This document shows positions 1-12,264 of a DNA stretch of 64,000 bases, piece by piece (position 1 is the first letter of the stretch; the number at the start of each line of letters is the position of its first letter). Below the pieces are notes generated by a model. The model did no database searches and was not told the DNA's origin. It saw nothing but the letters and a program-made list of their open reading frames with translations. Position numbers and translations under genes: made by a program. Location of the stretch: assembly GCF_000150275.1 (NCBI RefSeq), contig NW_002060950.1:2220106-2284105 (forward strand), given 5' to 3'. Source of the DNA: Trichoplax adhaerens. Taxonomy: Eukaryota; Placozoa; Uniplacotomia; Trichoplacea; Trichoplacidae.

Positions 1-344
1 AAGTATTATTTATGTACAACTGCTATCTCTTCCATTGGATTGCAACTGTAACTATATTGAATAATACAGTATAGGTAGTAGTCGCGCATCACTATGCTCC
101 ATTCTATAACTTTATTCTGTGATAATGATCAAAGATTATTTTTGGGGTAAAGCTAATTGCCAATGTATTAAATATGAGCATTTAGCGTCAATATGTACTA
201 CAGTTCAATAAAGAACTGATAATTCTTCAAACTTCCGTTTCGTGCTTCAATGATGTCGATATTATACTCCTGGAATCATTCCAGCTAATGACACTAGTGA
301 TGAGTTAGGGTTAAGAATCCATATACACTACAACTCGATCAGCT

Positions 345-727
345 CACACCATGGTGCGTGGAAGAACTTTGATAATTCAAGTAACTCAACTATTTAAGTA
401 TATTTCGAATGTAATTGGTGGCAATGGCTAGTTGGATTCTATCAAGGACTCGTTGAATATCCCTGATTACGGTACGAAATGGACTCATGCTTGCTACACG
501 AGCTCTTAATTCATGGCTCTCAGCTCAATCTAATCAGAATTTGCAATTGTGAAATTCTTGTAGTAAAGATCATTTTGTACTGCAGTGTTGTCGATATTAG
601 TCCATCAATCCACACACCATGCCGTGCCGTGCACAACATATTCGACAGGAATTCAACTATACGTATCTATTTCGATTTGATGGATGCTGATGGCTGCTTG
701 GATTTTATCAAGAACTTGTTAGAAGTG
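345..727 (+). repeat. Diverged direct repeat pair (345-458 and 613-727)
   Basis: Both units start with CACACCATG and a GTG-rich stretch, then share TATTTCGA, a GGATGCTGATGGCT-like core and TTGGATT(C/T)TATCAAG(G/A)AC(T)CG/TTG. They are about 270 bp apart in the same orientation, with many substitutions and indels. The match was found by eye and the borders are approximate. It could be an old local duplication or two fragments of a dispersed repeat. Confidence 0.4.
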
Positions 728-1621
728 GATAATTAATACAAAGTACGTGGATCTGTAACAACACAGGACAAGGAATGTCTACTAGACTGATTTTGAGTTG
801 ATGCGTACATTACTGTAGTTGCCTCATAAAATGTTACCAATGCCGCCAGTATATCGCTTTCATTTTGCAATCAATTTAAGATATCTGGCACAAAACTTCA
901 TCAGTTTACTATTTACAATTGGCCAGCCCTCGTCTTCATTCATATTTCAGCATTCAAGTAAATTAGAACTGCTGGAGTTTAGAGGTCCATGACTCAGGAG
1001 TGTAACAGGTGCCGTATGGAATGGACTCTTGAGATAGCGATCTGATACTATTGGAAAATAAACTGGAAAGAGGTCAAAATTGCAGTAGCTTTTCTCTCAT
1101 AAATCAATGTTTCAACGAATGAGACGAGATCTTTCCTCAATGCAGTCTAGTACATAGGACAAAGGAACGGCCAATTACATCTTCGGTATAACCTGCAATG
1201 AACATATGTATGTCTGAGCTCGTTAATTAATAAGAAAATTTCAGAAATTGAACCAACTCTTATTGTATGCTCAATGGAAAAGGAAATCAATTTAGAAATA
1301 GTAATTTAAGAATGTGATAATATAAAAAATGAGAATCTTCTTCAAAAAGTTATACAGTAAATATTTACGCTGAGTAAGTTTAATACCACCGTAAACTAAA
1401 TGTTTTTTCTTTTGTGTTAATGCATTTTTTTCCATGCCTTCTACAGGAGAGACTCCATTAACAATAATAAATACCATGACAAATTTTGCCACAGCCAATC
1501 ATTATGGACTCGTTCCAAAGCCTAACACATTTTACAATAGGTGAAAAGGGTCAAATTATTTTGACAGGCTGTCGTGCTTTTGCTCCTAGCAGTGAAAACA
1601 TCAATTACTTTTCACAAGTAA

Positions 1622-1970
1622 TTTGCACCCAATTGATGCATGCAAACGATTACAGTATATTCAAGTATAACTTCCGTAACAATGTAGTAAAGGAGTAATT
1701 AGTTTATTGCCTTTTAAAATTATTTCAAAAGCTATGACAGACAGACAGCTCAAGGTGTAGAGGATTATATAATATAGTTTGCACCTAGTTGATGGGGATT
1801 AGCAGATTTCGTACCGATACGATTGCATGATAACGATTTTACAGTATACTGGTATTCAAGTACAACTTCCGTAATAATAATTTTAATGTAGTACAGGGGT
1901 AATTGGTTTATTGCCTTTAAAATCATTTCAAAGCTATAATAGATAACTCAAGATTTAGAGGATTATATAA
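1622..1970 (+). repeat. Imperfect tandem duplication (1622-1772 and 1778-1970)
   Basis: The two adjacent units run in the same order: TTTGCACC..A/GTTGATG, AACGATT..ACAGTATA, ATTCAAGTA(T/C)AACTTCCGTAA, AATGTAGTA, TAATT(A/G)GTTTATTGCC, ATTTCAAA and AGAGGATTATATAA. The second unit has about 40 bp of extra sequence. The short frame at 1486-1698 overlaps the first unit and is broken in the second, so I treat this as non-coding repeat DNA. Confidence 0.65.
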
Positions 1971-2320
1971 GGATACCACCAACTCATTAACCAGTACATT
2001 TAGTGTACTTAGAAATCAGCAAGTATATCGAGTAAGTTGAAATTTAACCTGTGGAATCAAGTTATAAAATTTTTACTTCGGATAGAAAGTACAGTAAATT
2101 TCCATCATCGTCAACAATTCGTATCTTTTAAACTTAATCAGTTATCGTGCGAATTTGCACTTATCATATCGATACTCTAAAAATCTTCATTACAGTGCAT
2201 GAATTAGTGAACAGATATTGTGGCAATTTTCTACTACATTACAATGAATCTATATACACTAATATTTCTGATTGGCATAGGCAATATTAACAATCCTCTT
2301 CAACAGGATATTTACTCGTC

Positions 2321-5300
2321 ATGATCAAGAATGCAAATAAAAGCAATGAGAAAAATAATATTCAGGTTGCGGTCCGATGTCGGTATGGTTGCGCAAACAG
2401 TAGTTTGATCTACGTGCTAAAAATAAAATCAAAATATGAATTTATTAGTACAACTTTGGATAGAAGGCTTATTAATGTTGATAGCAAGTTTAAAATAAAG
2501 CAGGATATTTATTTACCCTGCAACAAATGTAGATTAGTTGCATCGTTATTGTACGCCCGTATCTTGCTGTTTTAATAATATAGGGAAGCAATGACAAAAA
2601 TGATCATTATTTTCTGATATACTGATATACATTTCAGCCCTATTCCATTGCCAGATCGAGGAAGTAATCTAAACGTAGAAATTATAAATGATCGACAAGA
2701 ATTGCGCCTCCACTTAAACGATAAATCGACTAAAATTTATACCTTTGATCGGATTTTTACACCTGAAACTAATCAATTGAATATCTATAAGTCCATGGTT
2801 ATACCTATGATAGAAGAAGTTTTAGAAGGCTACAATTGTACTCTATTTGCGTGAGTATCGTCGAAATCTCCATTTTTAATCTAGCTATAAAAGTAATAGG
2901 TCACTTTAATAATGATGATAGTGTGGCATGAGCTCTATTATAAAATTGATGAAGGAAAGGGAGTAGGATTTAATCATCGCGATCGTTGATTATCTTGTCC
3001 AGTTGAAAGCCTTCCTTTGTGAATGAATAGTTTTGCTATAATAATTTCCTTAGTGATTTAAAAGTTGGATCAAATACAGATCTTGAGATTGTTTTTGACC
3101 ATATTAATGTAATTCATCATGAATATTCAATTGAATTAACATTTTTTATGAAGGTATGGTCAAACAGGCACAGGTAAAACACATACTATGATTGGCCAAC
3201 GAGATGATCAGGCTTTTTTATCATGGGAAGATGTAAGTTAATTACGTCTATAGTTATTATCTTGAACTTTTTTCCCCATTAATGCGAAGATAGTGTAAGA
3301 AGTAAGAAATCGCAAGATGTTATTTGCTATTTGATGCTCGAAATTAAAGTGCACCGAATGTGTTTCCTTCAACACTAGGATCCTAAGGCTGGAATAATAC
3401 CAAGAGCACTAGGGCAACTATTTGATCGATTAGAAGCAATGGATGTAAGTTTATTAAATCAATTACAGGTGCTCCTTGGCAGTTACATAATATATATATA
3501 CTAAGGCTAGAATTAGAATTGCGCCCAAAAAGATTCATTATGGCTTTGGCAAGACCTACTTATACTACGTAGATCTGTTACAGTTACAAAAAGTAGAGTA
3601 AACCCTTATCCAAGGCCATAAAGTATATGACTTTAACAATTATTTATTCTTTAGGGCGATTACACTATGAGGATATCATATCTAGAATTATACAATGAAG
3701 ATATTTATGATTTGTTATGTCTTGGAAACATTGAAAGCCAGAAAAAATTAAGAATCTTTGAGGATTCATCCAAAAAAGTAAATAACTTTATAAAATCATA
3801 CCTTCCAGTCGCTTCTCTCGGATAAAAAAACTTGGATATTCTATGTTACCCTTATAAGAATAAAAATATCTAGACGTTGATAGAAATATCCTTTAATATA
3901 ATCATTAATTACATTTTATTGCAAGATGATGTATCAGCTTTTATAGACTATCATATTAGGATCATCTTGACCGATTATAACAAAAAATTAATACGTGTAT
4001 AGGGCAAAGTAGTTGTACATGGTGCCGAGGAAGTACTTATTCGATGCAAAAATGAAGCCTTTGACGTGCTGAACAGGGGAGCAGCTAGACGGCAGATTGC
4101 TGAAACAGAATTAAATGCAAGTTCAAGGTAAGAAGAAATCAAACTGAAAGAAAAGTAATCATAGCGATTCTTTACAAATTTGAACCACAAGCGGCTATAA
4201 ACAAAAATCTATAAAAATTCTTATTTATACTTTTGTAGCCGTTCTCATACTTTACTAACCATTAGTATGGAAATGAAGGACAAGGGATTTTCAACTGCGG
4301 AATTTGCCAAGGAAGAAACTATGAAGATTGGTAAACTCAATCTGGTAATTAATTTTCCTTAAATCTTTTCAATGTAGTGCCATTTCATTAACAATACCAT
4401 ACTGGATTTAGATCGATTTAGCTGGAAGCGAGAATATTAGCCGCTCTGGTGCTTCAGAGCGAAGAGCACGAGAAGCTGGTAATATTAAATCCAGTTAATG
4501 CTTTCCGTTTATCCGAGAACAATTAATATATGATAAATATGTCACAGATTCACTAGATATATTTCTTTACCTTACATAAATCTGAAATAGCAATCTAGCA
4601 TAATCATTCCACAAGTCATTTATAGTGTTTCGGTAACTAGCGTATTTAAAATCTGTTTCATAGGATAGTATTCTTATGTTTATGTGCATGTATTACTTAA
4701 ATTAAAACAAAGTTTATATAAGCTATGATCAAGCAATTAATGATTCCATTATTGTCTGTATAATAACAGTCAAAAGGACTCGTGGGAAATGTCATAGTAA
4801 ATCGAATAATATTCATTTCTAACATTTCTGTTTAATTTTATTAAAACGCTAATATTTAGGCAATATAAACCAAAGTTTATTGACGTTAGGTCGGGTTATT
4901 AATGCTCTCGTAGATGGCAAATCGCATATACCGTATAGGTTAGATCAACGATAGACTAGCACGATATGATTAATTAAATTTTCATCAACGCAATATCTAT
5001 TCATGCAATATACTATCACTATAATTGATCAGAGAAAGTAAGTTAACTCGATTATTACAAGATTCTTTGGGAGGACAGACCAAAACATCAATTATTGCTA
5101 CCATTTCCTTACAATCGCGTGATCTAGAGGTATTGAGTAAGTTGAATCATCATGACTTGCAAGAGATGCAAAACTACGCTTTAGATTCGGATGATATTTT
5201 TCTTCAGCTAATTTCTTACATTAAATATAAGGAAACGGTAAGTACTTTAGAGTATGCTCGAAGAGCTAAGAAGATCACCAACAAACCTGAAGTGAATCAG

Positions 5301-8300
5301 AGAAAATTGAGAAGGATTGTTTTAAAGGTAATGCTAACCGCCTTGAAGAGAATATCGGCTTTTCTTTCTCATTGTATCTTAATGAGGATAACGATATTTA
5401 TCTATGCTATGAAGGACATTATAGATGAAAATATAAAATTAAGACGTGGATTGATGGCATGTCGTGAAAAAACTGGAGTTTATTTACCACAAGATACTTA
5501 CAAGTAATTGTATTCCTTATAGAAATTTGTGCTTATTTTTAAGTAGCTGTTCTATAGATATTATGTCAAGATCCCATTACTTTTTGATGCTAGGCAATTA
5601 GAAGGAGATCTACAGAGGCAATCAGATGAAATTACGCGATTAAAGTTACAACTTAGAGCTGAAGTGGATAAATCCAATTCAGTAAGTTCACTTTAGTAGA
5701 GATATTTCTACTGCTATAAATACATCTAGCAGGAACTCTTGCAAATTAAATTTACTGTAATAGATTCTATTTTTTTTATGAATTTTATATTTATCTCATT
5801 TTCGGATAAATCTACATCAATTAGCTCATTAAAAATGGGAGAGGAGCTGCTATTGATTACAAACCTATTGTAACGATACGTTACCGACATTTATTATTTG
5901 GAAATGCTACAGTTTTAGTAACTATAACAGTTTTAGAAATTTTTAATCTATCAAGATACTGTATATTAAATAAATATATAATAAAGAATCTCAATTACAT
6001 ATATGCTTTCCTATTTAAGTCGTATTCTTTGCTGTTTTTATAAATGAATCGGTTTTAAAAATGCGATATGGACAGATAGAGAAATTATATCCACAAAAAT
6101 AAACTTTCCATTCATTTTAGTTACAAAAAGCTTTGGTGAATGCGCAAGCTGAAATCGATAAAAGGTCTACTGATATTGAGAATCAGAAAGAAGAAATAAA
6201 ATTACAACGTGTTCATATTTCTGAATTACGCAATGTAATTTAAAAGACTATGCTAGGAATTCCTTCGCTGTTGCTTTACCAAATTAATATTGCTTATAAT
6301 ATAAATTCTTAACGTAACCTTTGTTACAATATTCGTAGTAGTCTATTTTATACTATATAGGAAGTTAAACAAATCTCTAATAAACTTAATGAGCAGCAAG
6401 GAATCGTTGAAAACTATGCCAAAGCAGAATATGAGCTTAAACAAGGCACAATTATGGTTTGTTGGCTAATCAAGAAATCTAATATGTGCTTATTGTGAAC
6501 AGAATAAGTTTCAGCTAATACTAAGTTAGAAATCAGGTTAATTTTGAATAAGAAATAAAATAAGATATTTTATGTGTCTTATTTAATTAGCTACAAGGAA
6601 CGGTGCGTTCAGCTTATCAAGATATCGAAAGTTTGCATGTAACGTTAGAAAGGAAAGCAAAACTACAATCAACTAATGAATTGCATATGCAAAATTTTAG
6701 CTACGTGTGTATCATATGAAATTAGAGTAGTCTATGATAGCATTTTAGCAATTTTTTGTCTACTGTAACGCTATCAATAGCTTAAATAATACTTGACAAT
6801 TATTTTAGTGAAATTAAGGCTTTTGAGTATTCATAATTTCTGCTACTCTTATCGTTGTTGATAGGATATCTTAAATACTACCGATCACCTAAATTTGCTA
6901 GTGGATCGTTACCGCAATGAACGTTTAGCATACTTTAAAAAAATTAAAGGAGAATTAAGTGAGATTAAGCGTTAATATTTTTCCATTTGATATTAGCTTG
7001 CAGAATGCGTATACTTGAAAACCTGCTAATTCATACATATGGTATGAATTAATATTTACTGTGGATTGATTGATAGAATTGGAAATGAACAGGAACCGCC
7101 AAGAGATTGATTGTCTCAAGAAATTACTTGATGTGGTCATCCATAATCTTGGAGTTATCATTACTATCTATAACAAACAATTCGCAGTAAATATAATTTA
7201 TTCAGCATTTAATTTAACTTATGACATATTGAGCTGTCTGCAGGCTGAATAATTCTTTAAAAATTAATGCCATTTAAAATATTAATTTTCTAGTTATTAA
7301 CGGAAGATCAGGAATTTGCTCAACAAATAGCTCATTCTAGTGTACCAGAAAAGGTTTGAGCAAGAATCATCAGTCTTATACCATATTAATATAGAACACA
7401 TAAATACTATCTTTTAAACCTTTATAGAAGTGGGATAATGCAATTCGGCAGTTAATGAATCAATTGGTTGGTACTTGTACTCAACAAATGCAGCAATTAC
7501 TCGAATCATACATTTCCTCATCTAAGAATGCGACCATACGATCCCTTGACGATGTGAGTCGTCATTTATATTTACATACTTTGATGGAATACTATCAGTT
7601 TATAACACGATTGTGAACGAATATAATTTTAGATGACTCGCTTGCAATCTATTATTGAAAATCAAATTATCGCAATTGAAAGTAGAGTCCATTCACAATA
7701 TCAATCCACTGAATTATATCGTCAGCATTTGGTAAGATATCTTGAAATTTGAAAGCATAACTTAGTTATTCTTTAAGTTGAAGGAAAATATTTTCATTCT
7801 CACAGATGGAAAAATTAATAAATCAGCAATCTATGATTGAAATGCGTTTAGAAAGTTTTTTTAGCGACCAGCAGGTACAACATTTCTATAAGTGCATTCA
7901 GTATGTAGGACTGATTATTTGTTTGTCATTATAAGAATAACGTCGGATTTAATAATTTATATTTTCTTCTTTAATCTAGAATAGGGTTGAAGATTTGATT
8001 AAAAAGATAATGGATTCTATTCATCAATTTAGTAGTTTGCAATCGGAGGAATTCAATCAAGCTATGGAAACAGTAGGGAGCGAGCTTTAAGATTATGTAG
8101 TTTAAATTATAATTTATATTTGTTTCTGGATTGATTAACTTTAGTTTTCAGATTAATTCTGAGGTTAATAGTAACGGAATAAAAAGCACCAATGATTCAT
8201 TATTAATACAAGGGTAGGTGATCAAGTGTACTTCTCCTGAGAATGTATTTATTTTCTATATTATATGGGAGATAAAATAACTTGTTCAAGGAAGAATAAA

Positions 8301-9322
8301 TCTGACAGCACTTAGATGAAAATACTATATGTTTCCTACAAAAATAATTATAGAGAATATCAAGAAACAATAAATTTGATCCATAAAGCCAAAGATGAGA
8401 TTAATGAGACTCTGGAAACATTTAATATAAGCCTGTGTGAAGAAGTGCAAGAGGTAAATCTAACCAGATGACAATACAAAAATAATATCAAGTCGAACTG
8501 GAAATAACTCTTCGTGAGATTTTTAATTAAATTGACTTTAATATTGTATTGCTGCTGGTATTTTGTCTTTTTGAAAAATTTTCGAAGCAGTATCCGAAAA
8601 TCAAATATATGGAAGATCATTTTACAATTGATATTCAGGAGCAAATTGAAAACATAAAAAGCGATGTGACCAGGGTAAGTCATGTAATACTCTCGTGAAG
8701 AGACGGAATATTTTTGCTACAAGTATATTGCTCTAATCTTCTTACTTAATCATTAAATTAATCAAAAATTTGTGCACGTAGGCCTATGGGCTAGGCCTAT
8801 CTGATACCCTAACAGGCTTACTGAGCAATGATATGAAAGACATAGAGGTATCAATTTTAATGATGGTTATCATCTATCCAAAATGTCAGTAATTCATTTC
8901 TACTGATAACACATCGTATGATAGGAATCTGTTGAGTACTGTGAAAATACAATCGATGATATTGCTAGCAAGATGGAAAATTTGCAAGTACAGTATGAAA
9001 ATGATGTTGCAACATTCGAGAAGCAATTTGATTCAGAAGTGGAGAAAACAGAAAATTGTTTAGAAGATTGCAATACAGCTTTGCTGCAAATTAAAGAGCG
9101 AGTTAATCATTTGTCATCTCGTGAATTTGCAAAAGATCAGCCCTCAGGTAAAAATATAATACCAAGATCAAATTTAGCTGACATTTACGAAAATACATAG
9201 ACAAAATATCTTTTTTGCGGTTTAATATGCCTTTATACAAATTTGCAAATTTATCCACTTATTTATTTTTCAAATTTATTTTATCAGGAAAAACGCCGAA
9301 ACGAAGATCATCTGTATTGTAA
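2321..9322 (+). CDS. KIF11: Kinesin-5 (BimC/Eg5) paralog A, short-tailed
   Basis: Plus-end-directed, normally tetrameric mitotic motor that slides antiparallel spindle microtubules. The hand-built 29-exon model gives 944 aa. Motor domain about residues 13-355: IQVAVRCR start, P-loop GQTGTGKT (94-101), switch I NASSSRSH (219-226), switch II DLAGSE (260-265), all intact. A coiled-coil stalk follows, then a BimC box GKTPKRRS (934-941; TPKR fits a CDK1 site), and the protein ends four residues after the box. Compared with copy B at 21001-13901, it has a more diverged loop 5 and neck ([18 protein letters not shown] where family members read close to [13 protein letters not shown]) and no C-terminal tail. 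ATG chosen because it sits just before the conserved motor start. Exons: 2321-2382, 2638-2850, 3154-3232, 3379-3444, 3655-3777, 4003-4127, 4239-4344, 4412-4478, 4860-4938, 5033-5129, 5232-5327, 5415-5503, 5594-5681, 6121-6234, 6361-6456, 6591-6704, 6865-6958, 7077-7186, 7294-7353, 7428-7553, 7633-7731, 7806-7874, 7980-8072, 8152-8213, 8354-8453, 8591-8674, 8782-8847, 8925-9147, 9288-9322. Confidence 0.94.
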
Positions 9323-10168
9323 AGATACTAGATTATGCTTTTTAATGCTCGACGTATACATTATGCCAATTTTGCCTGTAATTTTTAAACGTGTGTACTA
9401 TGTAGGTATAATGGTAGTTATGAAAAAGTACATAAAATATCCACATATACAGCTTTAACTGTTAACATGTAGGTCATAGATTAATAAGTAACTTTATTTT
9501 TGTAATGCATGGGATTATGGATACTAAGATTGCGAACAGGCTTTGGTCTTCAACACTACTGTTTCGATACTCTAGTTTGATATTACTGAAGAAATATTAC
9601 TATCTACAGAATATGCACTGGTTGAATGATTAGGTTCTCATATATGCTAACCTGTACGTAGTTATTATCATTGTTATTTAATCGTTTTGCTGGTATTTCC
9701 ATTGTAGAACCGCGTTTACTACACTCCAAAGGAGGATAAAATGTGATAGTATCAATGTAGTACCTATATTTGACTTTCTAAAAATTTTACAAGCTATGTT
9801 ATCGAGCGAAATAATTGAAGGGTTCAAAGATAGATTTGATTTTGATAAACGTAATAGTATCTGATTAGGGCTTCAACCATTTAACTGTAGGATTGTTCTA
9901 GATTTAAATATTCCTGCATAGCAAAGCAAGATACTACGAGGAAGAAGGAACTGAAGATCGTTTGTAATTGTGCATTGATGCCATGGTGCATTTCGTATTA
10001 ATCAGTAATTTCTGCTGGAAATACGCACGTATATTAGATAATTTATTTAAAAATAAATTTCGAGGAAGTCATTAATTAATGTTTTAAATTGATATTATCT
10101 CGTGTTGTATAATACATACTATTATATCAAATACGCAGTAACTCTCTTACATAATGACTAATTTGATA
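9323..10168. other. Tail-to-tail gap between kinesin-5 A and DDRGK1
   Basis: The 3' ends of two convergent genes face each other across about 850 bp. The open frame that runs through 9243-9458 overlaps the last kinesin exon in another frame and is not a separate gene. I see no RNA gene or repeat; the stretch probably holds the two 3' UTRs and polyadenylation signals. Confidence 0.5.
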
Positions 10169-12264
10169 TTATGCATTGACACTTATTTCAGCTGGACTGT
10201 CATTGACCGATTCGATAGTATGCGATGCTTTACTGTCAGATTGTAAATTTATTAAAGAATTGCTAGATTCTGCTAATTCAGAGATGCTAACTCTTCCACG
10301 CTGCTTTATAAACTTAGCGATAGCATTTAATTCTTCTACAGATATGTAGATATATTTGCCACGATCATCCACTACTCCAGTTAACCTATCCATGGATTGC
10401 AAAGTTTGAATACGATTGATGACGTCCTGAAATAGTTTATCAAAAACCAGGTCAATCAAAAATTGAATCTAATTCAGGATCAAGCAGCAATGTATAGTAT
10501 AAAAACTGAGCAGCTACGGTCAAAAATACATCTGCAATCATTTTAAATATGATAAAAAGTATCGCGCCTAATTTGTTCAAATGATATACTTACTTCTGTT
10601 CTTAATTTGAAATGAGCTGCTACGTCTTCGAGTAAAACCACTTTGTTATTCTATATTGAAAATTAGCGTCATAGTGTTAACATATGGATAGATTATTTTA
10701 ACGTAGAACTACGCGTTTTCATTTAATATCCCAAGAAAGGTATGGACGTTGGAGCATCTAGTGCTTCGGATACCGTAGAGTGGAAGCGAATCATTACCGC
10801 GACTTACCTTAATATAATCAATAAATTCTTGGAGTAGTGATTGGGACTGCAAAGTATACATACGAAATATTTAACAAGTAATTTGGGGTGAAGCAAGATA
10901 AATACTACTAGCTATGTCAACTAGGTTGTAAATATTCTACGAGTGTAACGTATGTATCGTATCTAATTACATTTTCTATTTATGAGCACAAAGTTAAAAT
11001 TCGTAGCTGAAAGACAATACTAAATTTAGCTACCTCTTGGGCAATTTCCGCTTCCCCTGATCCTTCATTCTCAACAGAAAATGATTCCTTTAGTCGTAGA
11101 TATTCTTCATACTCTCTCTTTTCTTGTTCTTCCTTTAGTTTTCTTTCAGCCTCTTCCTTTATTATTAGAATAGGTGGCTTTAGTTACAGATTAAGATATT
11201 TTAATTATTCTATATGAAGGACATTTAATTAATACCTTTTCTTCCCTTTCTTTGGCTTTCCTCTCTTCCTCTTTCCTTCGATTTTGTTCTCGCAATTCCT
11301 GACGATTTATTTTGTCTTCTCTTTCAGCTTCCATTTGCTAGTTTCGTTGAACGAAGAAAAACGCAAGCACCGAAAATTTTATTAATAACTGTATTAGGTT
11401 TCTACCTAATATGACATCCTATCAACAAGTCACATCTTGAAAGTTTAACGTCAGAATTGTGCTGTTTTATTAGCTAATTCGGGACATTATCTCAAATTTT
11501 AAGTTAGTAAGAGAATATCTACTGGTATAATGTTTATGGCTGTACAAATAGTAGTCGATAAAGCGTTAGGTGGTCTGGTATTTTATTCTACTGTATCAAG
11601 TCCGATTCTTACTTCTCTCATTGCCTTCTTTTCGGCTTTTTCTTCTAATTTTCTTAACTTTTTAGTACCCATTTTACGATCATATACTGGCTCTTCAAGA
11701 AAGCCGTCGTCTAATGAATCAAAATTAACGTTAATGAAGGTATCAGCTTGGTATTCGTATTAAATTAGTATCCTATGTAGGTATAGCGTTGAAATTGAAA
11801 GGTAATTGGAAAATCAATGATGTCATATACTGTATGTTGTCATGATGCCCCCGATTTCTATGATCTTACCTTGATACTCATCATCGTAATCGTCGTAGTC
11901 GTTGTCGTGCTGGCGTTGTGTTTTGCTCCTATTAGTTTTATTTCTTAGGCCACGTCTTGCTCTTGCTCGAGGGCGTTGAGGAACGGGATTTTCTCTTCCA
12001 ATCAATTCACCAACATCATCGTCTGCGATCGGAAAGATCCATTAGTAAGTACTCGTATTGATTGACAGTAAAAGAAAATCATTCGTAACAAATACAGTAC
12101 AAAAATAGTCGAGCCTTAACAGGTACGAATTGATCAGCAGTAGTTCAGAAGCAAGCTTTACCTGTTCTAATTTCTGTTTTCGTGTCGGTTGAGAGTAATT
12201 TTACAGCGACAAATAGTAATATAGAGGCAACGGCAGCAATTGCAAGATAAATTATTGCAGCCAT
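10169..12264 (-). CDS. DDRGK1: DDRGK domain-containing protein 1 (UFBP1)
   Basis: ER-membrane adaptor of the UFM1 ligase complex with UFL1 and CDK5RAP3, used in ufmylation of ribosomes at the ER and in ER-phagy. The 8-exon model joins in frame to 322 aa (human protein about 314). Residues 1-24 form an N-terminal membrane anchor ([18 protein letters not shown]). An Arg-rich and then Asp/Tyr-rich linker ([20 protein letters not shown]) follows, then the family signature KKLRKLEEK and a long charged helix. The C-terminal winged-helix region carries the eponymous DDRGK (257-261) and [13 protein letters not shown]. The gene lies between the two kinesin-5 paralogs, with a pentamer-repeat block starting about 40 bp upstream of its ATG. 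Exons (minus strand): 12264-12162, 12022-11870, 11746-11613, 11337-11236, 11156-11034, 10846-10808, 10650-10594, 10426-10169. Confidence 0.95.

Larger units (their letters stand above)
1..2320. other. Intergenic region upstream of kinesin-5 copy A
   Basis: I see no supportable gene here. Two short open frames (479-736 and 1486-1698) match no family and are not continued by clean splice sites. The stretch does contain two pairs of imperfect direct repeats, listed separately. Promoter sequences for kinesin-5 copy A presumably lie towards the right end, but I can name no specific element. Confidence 0.5.

Noticed and set aside
11530-11763. 77-codon + strand frame
   Set aside because: It is the antisense of DDRGK1 exon 3, which is clearly coding (KKLRKLEEK).
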